Assembly (NCBI RefSeq): GCF_900112375.1
Contig: NZ_FOLS01000011.1
Span: 117,752 to 181,751, forward strand
Reading direction: 5' to 3'
DNA from: Pseudomonas citronellolis
Lineage (GTDB): Bacteria; Pseudomonadota; Gammaproteobacteria; Pseudomonadales; Pseudomonadaceae
Length of the DNA: 64,000 bases
Shown here: positions 17,430 through 25,108 of the stretch, piece by piece
Layout: each line of letters opens with the position of its first letter
How positions within the stretch are numbered: the first letter of the stretch is position 1
The notes under the pieces: model-generated
The model's database searches: none
What the model was told of the DNA's origin: nothing
The model's input: only the letters and a program-made list of their open reading frames with translations
Made by a program: the position numbers and the translations under genes

Positions 17430-17990
17430 ATGATCCGTTCACGAACCTTCGTTCCATTGTTCATGCTTGCCTTCCTCTCGCTCGTCTCGGCGGGTTTCAT
17501 GACCGACGTGCGGGGGGCCACTGCCGAGGACCTGGACAGGGACTCCCGCCAGGCCCTGCAGATCCTCTACAAGGCCACCCCGTTCGCCGAGACCATTTCC
17601 CACCACGCCAAGGCCGTGCTGGTGTTCCCCAAGGTCATCAAGGCAGGCCTGGTGTTCGGCGGCAGCTATGGTGAAGGCGAGTTGCTGAAGGGCTCGAAGG
17701 TCGACGGCTACTACAATTCCGTGACCGGCTCCTGGGGCCTGCAGGCGGGCGCCCAGTCGTATGGCTACGTGGTGTTCCTGATGACCGAGAAGGCCGTCCA
17801 GTACGTCGGCAACACTCAGGGCTGGGAGATCGGCGTCGGGCCGACCGTTGTGGTGGTGGACGAGGGTGTGGCGAAGAATCTCTCGACCTCGACGCTGAAG
17901 GATGACGCCTATGCCTTCGTCTTCGACCAGCAGGGGCTGATGGCCGGCATCAGCATCGAGGGGACCAAGATCTCCAGGATCAAGCGCTGA
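17430..17990 (+). CDS. Exported SYLF-domain lipid-binding protein (YSC84-related)
   Basis: A 186-residue protein with a signal peptide (FVPLFMLAFLSLVSAGF) and a SYLF domain over nearly all the rest: AKAVLVFPKVIKAGLVFGGSYGEG (~residues 55-78), followed by a Gly-rich middle with SWGLQAGAQSYGYVVFLMT (~90-115). SYLF proteins bind phosphoinositide-like lipids in eukaryotes; bacterial versions are periplasmic or outer-membrane and stress-associated. GAGGAG-type bases precede the start. Confidence 0.82.
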   Translation: MIRSRTFVPLFMLAFLSLVSAGFMTDVRGATAEDLDRDSRQALQILYKATPFAETISHHAKAVLVFPKVIKAGLVFGGSYGEGELLKGSKVDGYYNSVTGSWGLQAGAQSYGYVVFLMTEKAVQYVGNTQGWEIGVGPTVVVVDEGVAKNLSTSTLKDDAYAFVFDQQGLMAGISIEGTKISRIKR

Positions 17991-18166
17991 GCGGTCGGAC
18001 GCTCGGTCATGGCCATTACCCGGCAGAGGCAGACTGATGCCGGCGACGGCCGATAGTAATAGCCCCGCCAACAACGCCCCTGGCTTCGGAGACGGGGAAT
18101 CGGGAACGGGGCTGACGTTGGGGGATGCCGGTACAGCGCAGCCGGGCCTGACTGCCCGGGAGATGG

Positions 18167-18451
18167 CTAGATGTACGGTTGGCCGCTGAAGCCTCTTGGG
18201 AGGCGCTGCAACCCGGGCATCTCGGTGAGTTTTTCCAGCCAGAATGCACGCCAGCCTTGCTTCGCATGGACTTTCAGCAACTTGCGGGCGGCTTTGCGTG
18301 CCGCATTTCTCATGTCCTTGCGGGCGTTCTGGAACGCCTCGGTACCTCTGCAGTTGCGGCACTTCACGCGGCTAGGTTCGCCGGTGGAAAGGAGGTTGCT
18401 GCCATGGTGGCCGCAGGCCAGGTGTCCGTCGACTTTGAAGTGAGTGATCAT
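18167..18451 (-). CDS. Small basic putative metal-binding protein, 94 aa
   Basis: A 94-residue ORF with C-G-H-H-G (residue ~14) and CRNCRG (~residue 32), together a possible CxH/CxxC zinc site, followed by a basic helical region (NARKDMRNAARKAARKLLKV). ATG 18,451 is chosen because GGAAG lies 8 nt upstream. No named family recognised. Confidence 0.5.
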   Translation of the reverse strand: MITHFKVDGHLACGHHGSNLLSTGEPSRVKCRNCRGTEAFQNARKDMRNAARKAARKLLKVHAKQGWRAFWLEKLTEMPGLQRLPRGFSGQPYI

Positions 18452-18581
18452 GGGGGATCTTCCTGGTCGCTCGGAGGTGGCATTGCTGTGTATCACCAGG
18501 TGACCGCGACAGAGTGTTTGACGATTTCCGCCTCACAACGATCATCGGGCGAGAGGCGGAGCCTTTACCATACGGCCAAGG

Positions 18582-18758
18582 CTAGATTCCCTTCTTGATA
18601 TCCTCCTTGATGTCGCCAACGCTTTCCTGGACCTTTCCGATCGCCTTTTGCACCTTGCCCTTGTTCTCCAGCGACTTGTTGCCGACCACCTTCCCGGTGG
18701 TTTCCTTGACCTGGCCGGAAACCTGTTTGACTTTGCCTTTCACTTGATCTTCGTTCAC
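18582..18758 (-). CDS. CsbD-family stress response protein
   Basis: A 58-residue protein with a GTG start, matching the CsbD family: MNEDQVKGKVKQVSGQVKET, then a second GKVQKAIGKVQESVGDIKED repeat. CsbD-like proteins are small, lysine-rich, and induced in general stress; the molecular function is unknown. No strong ribosome-binding site is seen. The best-matching palindrome copy (18,873) is 121 bp upstream. Confidence 0.85.
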   Translation of the reverse strand: MNEDQVKGKVKQVSGQVKETTGKVVGNKSLENKGKVQKAIGKVQESVGDIKEDIKKGI

Positions 18759-18872
18759 GGGGCACGCTCTAACGGTAGCGCAAGGGGAGGGCCGCTGGAT
18801 GGCGGAGCCGGTACATACCGTGCTCGTGGCGGCCGGAGTTAGTACTTTGTCAGCGATGGGGGGCGGCCGTCA

Positions 18873-18886
18873 GTGCGTTAGCGCAC
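18873..18886. promoter_or_regulatory. Palindromic operator candidate, copy 9
   Basis: GTGCG-TTAG-CGCAC has perfect complementary half-sites. It lies between the end of tal and the CsbD gene, pointing to separate regulation of CsbD. Confidence 0.65.
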
Positions 18887-18905
18887 CCTGGCGGCCCGAT
18901 GGCGA

Positions 18906-20003
18906 TCATTTCACCCAGCGTCGGCGCGGGGCGAAGCCCGCGCTCTTCTCGTCGATGCGATGCAGCAACTGCCGCCAGGACGTGACGAACGCCTCCAGGC
19001 CTTCCTTCTGCAGCCGTTCCGCCAGCGCGCCGATATCCACCCCGGCCTGTGCGAAGCGCGCGAGCAGCGCTTCGGCTTCAGCGCCGTCCTCGGCCATGGT
19101 CTGCGTCAGCGAGCCGTGTTCGGAAAACGCCCGCAGGGTCTTCTCCGGGAGGGTGTCGATCGTGTCTGCCGCGGCCAGGGCCTCGACGTAGAAAGTGTCG
19201 GCGATCGTGGGGGACTTGCTGCCGGTGCTGGCCCAGAGTAGCCGCTGAGGTTGCGCACCGGCCGCGGCGAGGCGGCGCCAGCGCGGCGAAGCAAGCAGTT
19301 GGCGATAGGCACTGTAGGTCCTCCCGGCGATGGCCAGGCCCAGCCGATCATGCAGTTCGGCCGGCACCTGGTCGTTCACCGCCACGTCCCAGCGGCTGAC
19401 GAACAGTGAAGCAACCGAACCGACCCGCGGATCGAGGCCGGCGGCTATGCGTCGCTCGATGCCGCGCAGGTAGGCGTCGGCGGCAGCCAGGTAGTGTTCT
19501 CGGGAGAACAGCAGGGTGACGTTGACCGGCACGCCGGCGAAGATCGCGTTCTCGATCGCCGGGATGCCGTGGCGGGTGCCGGGGATCTTCACCAGTAGGT
19601 TGGGCCGCGCGGCGCGGCTCTGGATGTGCCGCGCCGCCTTGAGGCTGGCGGCGCTGTCGTCGGCCAGGTTCGGCGAGATTTCCATCGACACCCAGCCGTC
19701 GAGCCGGTGGCTCGCCTCGAATTGCGGACGCAGCAGGTCTGCCGCACGACGCAGGTCTTCCAGGGCCAGTTCGATGAACAGCGCCTCGCCTGAGAGTCCA
19801 TCCTGGGCTTTTTCGCGGATGCCGGCGTCATAGGCACTGCCGTTGCCGATGGCGGCGTCGAAGATGCTCGGGTTGGAGGTCAGGCCGCTGATCGAGAGCT
19901 CGTCGATGTAGCGGCGCAGGGTGCCGCTGTCTAGCAGCTCGCGGGTGATGTTGTCCAGCCACAGGCTCTGGCCGAGGTCGTGCAATTGACGGGGTGGTCT
20001 CAC
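18906..20003 (-). CDS. tal: Transaldolase
   Basis: A 365-residue transaldolase of the longer bacterial type (about 50 residues longer than TalB). It shows SNPSIFDAAI near residue 45, the Schiff-base lysine in NLLVKIPGT (~residue 137), VNVTLLFS (~residue 158) and a SLFVSRWD segment (~residue 200). It moves a dihydroxyacetone unit between sugar phosphates and so completes the non-oxidative pentose-phosphate steps with tkt. It probably shares a transcript with the gene at 20,139 (135 bp upstream). Confidence 0.92.
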   Translation of the reverse strand: MRPPRQLHDLGQSLWLDNITRELLDSGTLRRYIDELSISGLTSNPSIFDAAIGNGSAYDAGIREKAQDGLSGEALFIELALEDLRRAADLLRPQFEASHRLDGWVSMEISPNLADDSAASLKAARHIQSRAARPNLLVKIPGTRHGIPAIENAIFAGVPVNVTLLFSREHYLAAADAYLRGIERRIAAGLDPRVGSVASLFVSRWDVAVNDQVPAELHDRLGLAIAGRTYSAYRQLLASPRWRRLAAAGAQPQRLLWASTGSKSPTIADTFYVEALAAADTIDTLPEKTLRAFSEHGSLTQTMAEDGAEAEALLARFAQAGVDIGALAERLQKEGLEAFVTSWRQLLHRIDEKSAGFAPRRRWVK

Positions 20004-20138
20004 GGGAAATCCTCGTTGGCTGCCAGCCGCGATACGCTACCCGGGGAATCCTGGGGAGTACCGACTGGTCGGTGATGAAGGGGGCTCCGTCGCAAGGGGG
20101 CGCCCGTTGGCCAGGCCCCGGCCTGGTCTTGCGCAGGT

Positions 20139-20642
20139 TCAGACCAGGCTGATGTCCATGTGCGTGCCGACACCCAGGGAGGCTTCGATGATGTCGCGGG
20201 CGAGCAGCGTCTCGCGTTCCGAAAGGGTCTCCGCCAGCAGGACTACGTCGCCATGGGCGATGGCATAGCGGAAGGTCCTGTCAACCTGGCCGGCGTTCGC
20301 CGAAGTTCCAACCATGCCTCCGAGCAGGGCGCCCAGGGCGCTTCCCCAGCCCACAAGAACCAGCGGGGGGCCGCTGAACAGCCCGGCGTTGGTGCGGGTC
20401 AGGGCGATGGCGGTCAGCGTACTCACCGCCAAGCCAAGCAGGGTCCCGACCGCACCACTTGCCAGCATTTGACTGAGCGTACGCTTCACCTGGCTGGATC
20501 CGTTGGCAGGAGGCAGGTCCTTGGCGCCGAGTATCCGCATCTGCCGGTCGTGTATTCCTCGCTCGCTCAGCAGGACACGTGCGCTTTCGGCCTGTGCACG
20601 GTGAGCGAACACACCCGATACCTGATGGCGATAGCCGGCCAT
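20139..20642 (-). CDS. Putative membrane-associated stress protein, 167 aa
   Basis: A 167-residue protein. An N-terminal ~50-residue soluble part (VFAHRAQAESARVLLSERGI) resembles the heat-induced/general-stress type module that precedes glycine-zipper segments. The middle has a hydrophobic region with small residues (ASGAVGTLLGLAVSTLTAIAL) and a Gly-zipper-like GWGSALGALLGGMVGTSAN. ATG at 20,642 is preceded by AGGAGAAT. Two palindromes lie upstream. The specific family is uncertain. Confidence 0.65.
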   Translation of the reverse strand: MAGYRHQVSGVFAHRAQAESARVLLSERGIHDRQMRILGAKDLPPANGSSQVKRTLSQMLASGAVGTLLGLAVSTLTAIALTRTNAGLFSGPPLVLVGWGSALGALLGGMVGTSANAGQVDRTFRYAIAHGDVVLLAETLSERETLLARDIIEASLGVGTHMDISLV

Positions 20643-20714
20643 GGCGATTCTCCTGGAAAAAGGCCGCCTCTTTGCGACCTGGCTCCAGCCTACGCATGTG
20701 CACCCCCTGCATCT

Positions 20715-20728
20715 GTGCGCAAGCGTAC
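20715..20728. promoter_or_regulatory. Palindromic operator candidate, copy 10
   Basis: GTGCG-CAAG-CGTAC, a full match to GTRCG-N4-CGYAC. Its centre is about 80 bp upstream of the minus-strand gene starting 20,642, and 51 bp from copy 11. Confidence 0.62.
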
Positions 20729-20765
20729 AGAGAGCTATCGCAGGAGCACCGAGGCGAGCTCCAGG

Positions 20766-20779
20766 GTACGCCAGCGCAC
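20766..20779. promoter_or_regulatory. Palindromic operator candidate, copy 11
   Basis: GTACG-CCAG-CGCAC followed by CGAT. Its centre is about 62 bp upstream of the BON gene at 20,835. Confidence 0.62.
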
Positions 20780-20834
20780 CGATGCTGGAACTCGCCGGTG
20801 GCAAGATTTGAATATCAGTCCAGGAGCAAGCGCC

Positions 20835-21575
20835 ATGGGATGCAGGCTTTTCAGGCCGGGTATGATCGTGCGTGGGTTTTTCGCAGGGCTCTTGCTGGCC
20901 GCGGGCGTGGCGCCCATCGCCGCCGGACAGGGGGCGCAGGACGCTGCCGACATACGCCTGGAGATATCGATTCTCACGGAGTATGCGCAACGCCCCGAGT
21001 TGCGTACCAGCAACCTGGAAGCCTTCGTGCAGGCACGCCGTGCCATCTTGAGCGGGCGCGTCGACGACGAGGGTTCCAGGCGGTTGGCTGCGAGTATCGC
21101 CATGGGCGTTGCGGGGATCATCTCGGTGGACAACCGGATCACCGGGGCACAATCGTTACCGCAGGTGCCGATCATTCGAGCGAAGGTGGAAGCCGAGTCG
21201 AAGAACCCGTGGCAGGCGCCGGTGAATGACGGACGTTGCAGGGCCTTCGCCACGGAGTTCGGGCTGGCTGCCGACGATATCTGGATAACCACCAAAGTGA
21301 TGCTGGCCTTGGTGCCGGTGGGGGATGTCAGCGGCTCGGCCATTGCTGTGAGTACCTGCGATGGCGTGGTCACTCTTCGCGGGACCTTGCATAACGATGC
21401 CGAGCGTGCGCGGGCCGTGATGCTCGCCCGGGGCGTACCCGGCGCCAGGGCAGTTCGCGCGCAGGCGCTCAATTCGGAAATCTGCGGAGGGATGCATGGC
21501 CGTGCTTCGACGCAATGGCCTTGGGTTGCCATCGTCTGCCTGCCGACGGCCCGCAACGGTGCGAGCGCAGGATGA
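20835..21575 (+). CDS. Exported BON-domain protein, second paralogue
   Basis: A 246-residue protein with a signal peptide (FFAGLLLAAGVAPIAAG) and two BON-like regions at about residues 38-105 (ends GVAGIISVDNRI) and 145-215 (WITTKVMLAL...GVVTLRGTLHN...). It is weaker and shorter than the triple-BON protein at 1,292. The C-terminal ~30 residues leave the BON pattern, so the true end of the domain may precede a frame change. ATG 20,835 follows AGGAGC. It is probably periplasmic. Confidence 0.78.
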   Translation: MGCRLFRPGMIVRGFFAGLLLAAGVAPIAAGQGAQDAADIRLEISILTEYAQRPELRTSNLEAFVQARRAILSGRVDDEGSRRLAASIAMGVAGIISVDNRITGAQSLPQVPIIRAKVEAESKNPWQAPVNDGRCRAFATEFGLAADDIWITTKVMLALVPVGDVSGSAIAVSTCDGVVTLRGTLHNDAERARAVMLARGVPGARAVRAQALNSEICGGMHGRASTQWPWVAIVCLPTARNGASAG

Positions 21576-21587
21576 GCCTGGGCTTGA

Positions 21588-21734
21588 TTACGGTAGCGGT
21601 CTTCGCCTGAATCGATACACTACCAGCCCGATCGCCACGAGCAGCAGAATGTGAATCAGCCCCCCCATGTAGTACGAGGTGATCAATCCCACTGCCCATA
21701 GGGCCAGTAGCGTTAGTACGAGAGCTTCGAACAT
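21588..21734 (-). CDS. lmo0937-like small membrane protein, paralogue 3
   Basis: 48 residues, MFEALVLTLLALWAVGLITS then YYMGGLIHILLLVA, ending in RFRRRPLP. Same length and two-helix plan with a G-G-L-I-H centre as the proteins at 2,502 and 4,800. GGAGG precedes the ATG. A palindrome copy lies about 78 bp upstream. Confidence 0.75.
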   Translation of the reverse strand: MFEALVLTLLALWAVGLITSYYMGGLIHILLLVAIGLVVYRFRRRPLP

Positions 21735-21805
21735 TTGGTGCCTCCTTCCACTGCATGGCAATGGCCTGTCTTTGTGCAGGTTGCAGCCGGCCAGGAGGGT
21801 GGTCT

Positions 21806-21819
21806 GTACGGCACCGCAC
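21806..21819. promoter_or_regulatory. Palindromic operator candidate, copy 12
   Basis: GTACG-GCAC-CGCAC followed by CGAG. Its centre is about 78 bp upstream of the lmo0937-like gene (start 21,734), the same distance as copy 4 from its paralogue. Confidence 0.55.
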
Positions 21820-21879
21820 CGAGAGCCCGCCGACCAGAATGGCCCGGCGAGAAAAGGGTGACTGAGAGGCAGCGCTAAC

Positions 21880-21893
21880 GTTCCCTAACGTAC
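21880..21893. promoter_or_regulatory. Palindromic operator candidate, copy 13 (degenerate)
   Basis: GTTCC-CTAA-CGTAC: right half intact, left half degenerate. It lies 74 bp from copy 12 and is the last copy before the junction with the DUF2075 fragment. Confidence 0.38.
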
Positions 21894-21985
21894 AGACCGC
21901 CGCCTACTTTGCGAGCCGCTCGCTCATGTCCAGGGGCTCTGCGCCGCCTCCAAGCCGGAAAGGCGTTTGGGGAGGGGCAGATCCC

Positions 21986-22621
21986 CTAATGCAGGATGGA
22001 TTCCTCTTTCCCTTTGAGGAAGAGGGGAGCCTTGTCGATGTAGGGCTGGTAGTGAGGCGCATCAATGACGCCGTCACGGACATAGTTGTGCAGGTAGGCG
22101 CATGGGCGAAGCGCGATGCTCCGTTCATAGACGGCTTCGTTGAAGCCCTCGAGCAGCGAGGCGTGTGACCAGGCTTGGTAGGACGGATGAACTGTCTCGT
22201 TCAACCCCTTGCCGAGCGCGGTGACGACGATTGCATCCTTCTCCGACAGCTTCGAGGAACTCCACTGCTTGAGTTCAACGAGGACGGCATTCTTCTCGCC
22301 TGCTTCACCATGGCCGGTCAGCGTGAAATCGATTCGCTTGGACGACTGCGGGAGGTGCAGCTCGATCGCGAGGCCGGTGTCATTCGGCACTGCCTCATCA
22401 CGTAGGACCTTGGCCATGTACCCCAGCGAGCCTTTCCAGGAAGCAACTTCGGAGCGGCCGACTCCCTTGCCCGTTTTCGCCGTGTAGTGGGCGAGAATCA
22501 CATCTTCGATGTCGTCGTTGTCGCTGTCGTGGAGGAATTGCTGCTTGGTGGCTTCGTAGACGATCACGCTCTCTTCCCTGAACCTGTTTTCAAAGCTGGT
22601 CGTATTTCTTGCTAGTGCCAT
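21986..22621 (-). pseudogene. DUF2075 protein, truncated to its N-terminal domain
   Basis: A 211-residue ORF matching the N-terminal region of DUF2075 proteins: VIVYEATKQQFLHD, SWKGSLGYMAKVL, IDFTLTGH...VLVELKQWS (a D...ExK nuclease-like core around residues 115-135), VHPSYQAWSHASLLEGFNEA and CAYLHNY. Family members continue into a superfamily 1-like helicase of several hundred residues; here the frame ends with KGKEESILH and stop, at the edge of the stress module. The gene therefore looks cut by the recombination that joined the two regions. It overlaps the MazG gene by 32 bp. Confidence 0.75.
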
Positions 22622-22952
22622 GGGCCTTGTTGATGGGGTATTTCTCCCCGTTGAGTTTCAGCTTTTGCTCGACAGCCACGTTGAGGTCCACACCCAGCAC
22701 GTCCGCCAGCCTGACCAGGTACATCAAGACGTCTGCCAGCTCTTCTCTGATGGCTTGACCATGCTGTGGGTGGCTGGCGGCTGATCGCGAATCCTCTTCG
22801 CTCATCCACTGAAATATCTCCGTCAGCTCGCCGGCCTCGCCAGTCAGGGCCATGACGAGGTTCTTCGGGGAGTGGAACTGATGCCAGTTCCGAGCGCTTG
22901 CGAACTCTTCAAGCGCCTTGGCAAGAGAGGACACATCGACGAGAGGTTCCAA
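22590..22952 (-). CDS. MazG-like nucleotide pyrophosphohydrolase
   Basis: A 120-residue all-alpha NTP pyrophosphohydrolase. The metal-binding acidic motifs are GEAGELTEIFQW (~residue 35) and EELADVLMYLVRLADVLG (~residue 70), in the E-x3-E...E-x2-D arrangement of the MazG/dCTPase-like family, and the C-terminal NGEKYP is typical. It hydrolyses (d)NTPs to monophosphates. Its overlap with a DUF2075 gene suggests a two-gene conflict unit now disabled by loss of the helicase. Confidence 0.85.
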   Translation of the reverse strand: MEPLVDVSSLAKALEEFASARNWHQFHSPKNLVMALTGEAGELTEIFQWMSEEDSRSAASHPQHGQAIREELADVLMYLVRLADVLGVDLNVAVEQKLKLNGEKYPINKAHGTSKKYDQL

Positions 22953-24094
22953 GAATGCAAAGCCTCCAGATGGGGTTGGCGATCAGCTTGTCTGCCTGAA
23001 ATGACTGATCGAATGTTCTGAAAGACAGATTGTAAGGGTTTCCATCGTGGACGCGGCAATGCTCCGCGTCTTGAAACCAGTCTTAGGCCTGTTGCAGGAT
23101 CTATTTTCCTACAACGGATGTGGTCACCAATGACATTGCTTACGCAACTAACAGGCCGCGCTGTAGTACAAAAAAAGCCATTGACGAGTTCGTAGCCTTG
23201 GGCAGGACGGTCTCCCCACTCGTTATGGATTCGATAAGTCACGTAACTACCGGAGGCGGGATCCTCGGACAGGTGCGGGCTGCGACTTCAAGGCGATTGC
23301 CGGCGTTGCGTCCGGCAAGCAGTACCCAGGCGAGGGGCCTTTATCCTCAGAGCGGTTCTCAGGTGGCGAAGCAACGGTAGTCCCTGCCCTCACTGCGCTT
23401 GGCTGCAGCAGCATCCACATAGGCGAAGACTGGACTGAAGACGAAGTGGTCGCGACGAATGTGGATTACTTTGAGATGCTCTGCACAGAGTCGCAGTGGG
23501 GGCTTACAACAAGTTCGCATATAGGCGGGCTTGCACAAGCAGGATGCAGACCCAAGACAGCTTTGACTCTGACGAACCTTCAGCTTGTCGTAGTACGGAG
23601 AATGATGATATCAGCTCCGTATGGAGCAAGCGTGTCACGCTGATGGTCATGTCACGGGTAGTGCGTATCGCCTGATCGGGGATTGGCTGCGTCCAAGGCT
23701 TCGGTGGCCACGACGAACGCTCCTGTTGCCGAAATTATCTACCTCGTTTCACAGTACTTCGTGAATTAGGAGGTAGATCTTCCAGTCAACGGGTGGCCTA
23801 TCTCTGGCGCCAGCTCTGCGTCCCAGCACGTACAGCGCCCTGCCAAAGTTTTTGAAGATCAGTCGCTGAGTGAAATTTGCTATCTGTAATTGTGAGTTTG
23901 CGCGCTATATATAGCCGGATATGGCAATCTATGAAGGAGGATTGCTAAGGCGTTCTAGTTGGTTCGCATGAAAAAGAGAGAGTTGATCTGATATGAAAAG
24001 TTATCTGTATTGCCATCTGGTGAACTGCGTGAATGCTAGACTCTGTACAGTTGGGTTGACTTTCGATCAGTTGCGGACTGTTAGTCTGTGATAA
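22953..24094. other. Gene-poor, decayed segment
   Basis: No convincing complete gene. Between about 23,265 and 23,560 one plus frame reads like protein without a start (GCDFKAIAGVASGKQYPGEG ... HIGEDWTEDEVVATNVDYFE), suggesting a gene fragment. From about 23,850 the base composition turns AT-rich. No tRNA, integrase or attachment site was recognised. Confidence 0.4.
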
Positions 24095-24223
24095 ATGGGG
24101 GATATGCTTGACAATGGTTATTGGTCCGTTGGCGTAAGTTTTGTAGGAAAGTTATTTAATCATATTTATTTAGTTTGCGGATATGCTCTTGGGGGCTGTT
24201 GCGGTGTTTTTGTCTGGTTTGAA

Positions 24224-25015
24224 TTAATCCGTGAATGGCTTTGTTTGATTCTCTATAATTTTAAATATTTTTGTTAGTGTTTTCTTTTGAGGGCTATTTT
24301 GAGTTTCTGTAGTTTCTGTAGTTTCTGTAGTTTCTGTAGTTTCTGTAGTTTCTGTAGCTTTGGCTGTTGGCCATGTTTTGTATCTGTTCATATCTGAGTC
24401 TCTTATGGTGCGCTTTTGAGGAGGGAGTGGGTCTAGAATGTTTAGTGTGTCTATAAGTAGTTCTTTGATCTCTTCATTGTCCTGTATGATTTTTTCTATT
24501 TCTGAGTTTTTTAGGGGGCTTTCCCGAAAGCTATTCAGTGTTTTTGCTGCTTTTTTTGATTTATTGAGGGATTTTTGTGTGATTTTTTTAGATTTTGATA
24601 TTCTCTCTTTTAATTCTTTTATCTGGTTCTCTGAATGTTTTAGTTTTGCTTTAAGCGCTTCTTCGTATTTTAATACTTCGTCAGCTAGGTTTATTAGTGT
24701 CTTGTAGTTCCTGTTTTGAGAGGAGAGGTTCTGCTCTGCGGGGTTGATGTCTCCTGTGCTTGATCTTTCCTCCGTACTCCTGCTTTTTCTTGTCCTATAG
24801 GCAGCCTTTAACTGGCTAAGGGTATTTCTTCCTGAGTCGGTTTTCTCTAGTTTTACTCCTGCTTTAAGAAGTCGATCTAAATCTACAGGCCCATGGAGAG
24901 ATATTTCCCCTTTTCCATGCAGGTAGTTTTGTGCCCAGGCGATATCGGATTCCGTTAGGAGTTTTTTTGATATCCATAATGAGAATGATTCATACTCTCT
25001 AGCCATGCCTTCCAT
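24224..25015 (-). CDS. AT-rich coiled-coil protein with Thr-Glu-Thr repeats
   Basis: A 263-residue protein. Residues ~1-75 may be globular (SLWISKKLLTESDIAWAQNY), residues ~105-165 are a Lys/Glu-rich coiled coil (YEEALKAKLKHSENQIKELK), and near residue 225 a run of TET repeats comes from six 9-bp DNA repeats. The gene is far more AT-rich than its surroundings, pointing to recent transfer. No family recognised. Either of two in-frame ATGs (25,015 or 25,006) could be the start. Confidence 0.55.
   Translation of the reverse strand: MEGMAREYESFSLWISKKLLTESDIAWAQNYLHGKGEISLHGPVDLDRLLKAGVKLEKTDSGRNTLSQLKAAYRTRKSRSTEERSSTGDINPAEQNLSSQNRNYKTLINLADEVLKYEEALKAKLKHSENQIKELKERISKSKKITQKSLNKSKKAAKTLNSFRESPLKNSEIEKIIQDNEEIKELLIDTLNILDPLPPQKRTIRDSDMNRYKTWPTAKATETTETTETTETTETTETQNSPQKKTLTKIFKIIENQTKPFTD
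24302..24355. repeat. 9-bp tandem repeat, six copies
   Basis: Six perfect head-to-tail copies of AGTTTCTGT within the coiled-coil gene. The unit is a multiple of three, so copy changes keep the frame and only alter the number of Thr-Glu-Thr units. Confidence 0.95.
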
Positions 25016-25108
25016 CCAATTTTGTTGCGTTACGGTAACGTTACGCTATGGATTTTTGGGGTTCAAGTGCGGTATAGGGGGTAAAAGCTCGAAAAAGGGG
25101 GGTATGGC

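Noticed and set aside
18770..18783. TAACG-GTAG-CGCAA as another operator copy
   Set aside because: Too many mismatches to the half-sites, and a better copy lies 100 bp away at 18,873.
24095..24277. 60-residue hydrophobic ORF on the plus strand
   Set aside because: Lies in an AT-rich stretch, overlaps the end of the coiled-coil gene and has no convincing ribosome-binding site.
24302..24355. Tandem repeat considered as a CRISPR array
   Set aside because: Units are 9 bp and contiguous without spacers, inside a coding frame; no cas genes are present in the window.
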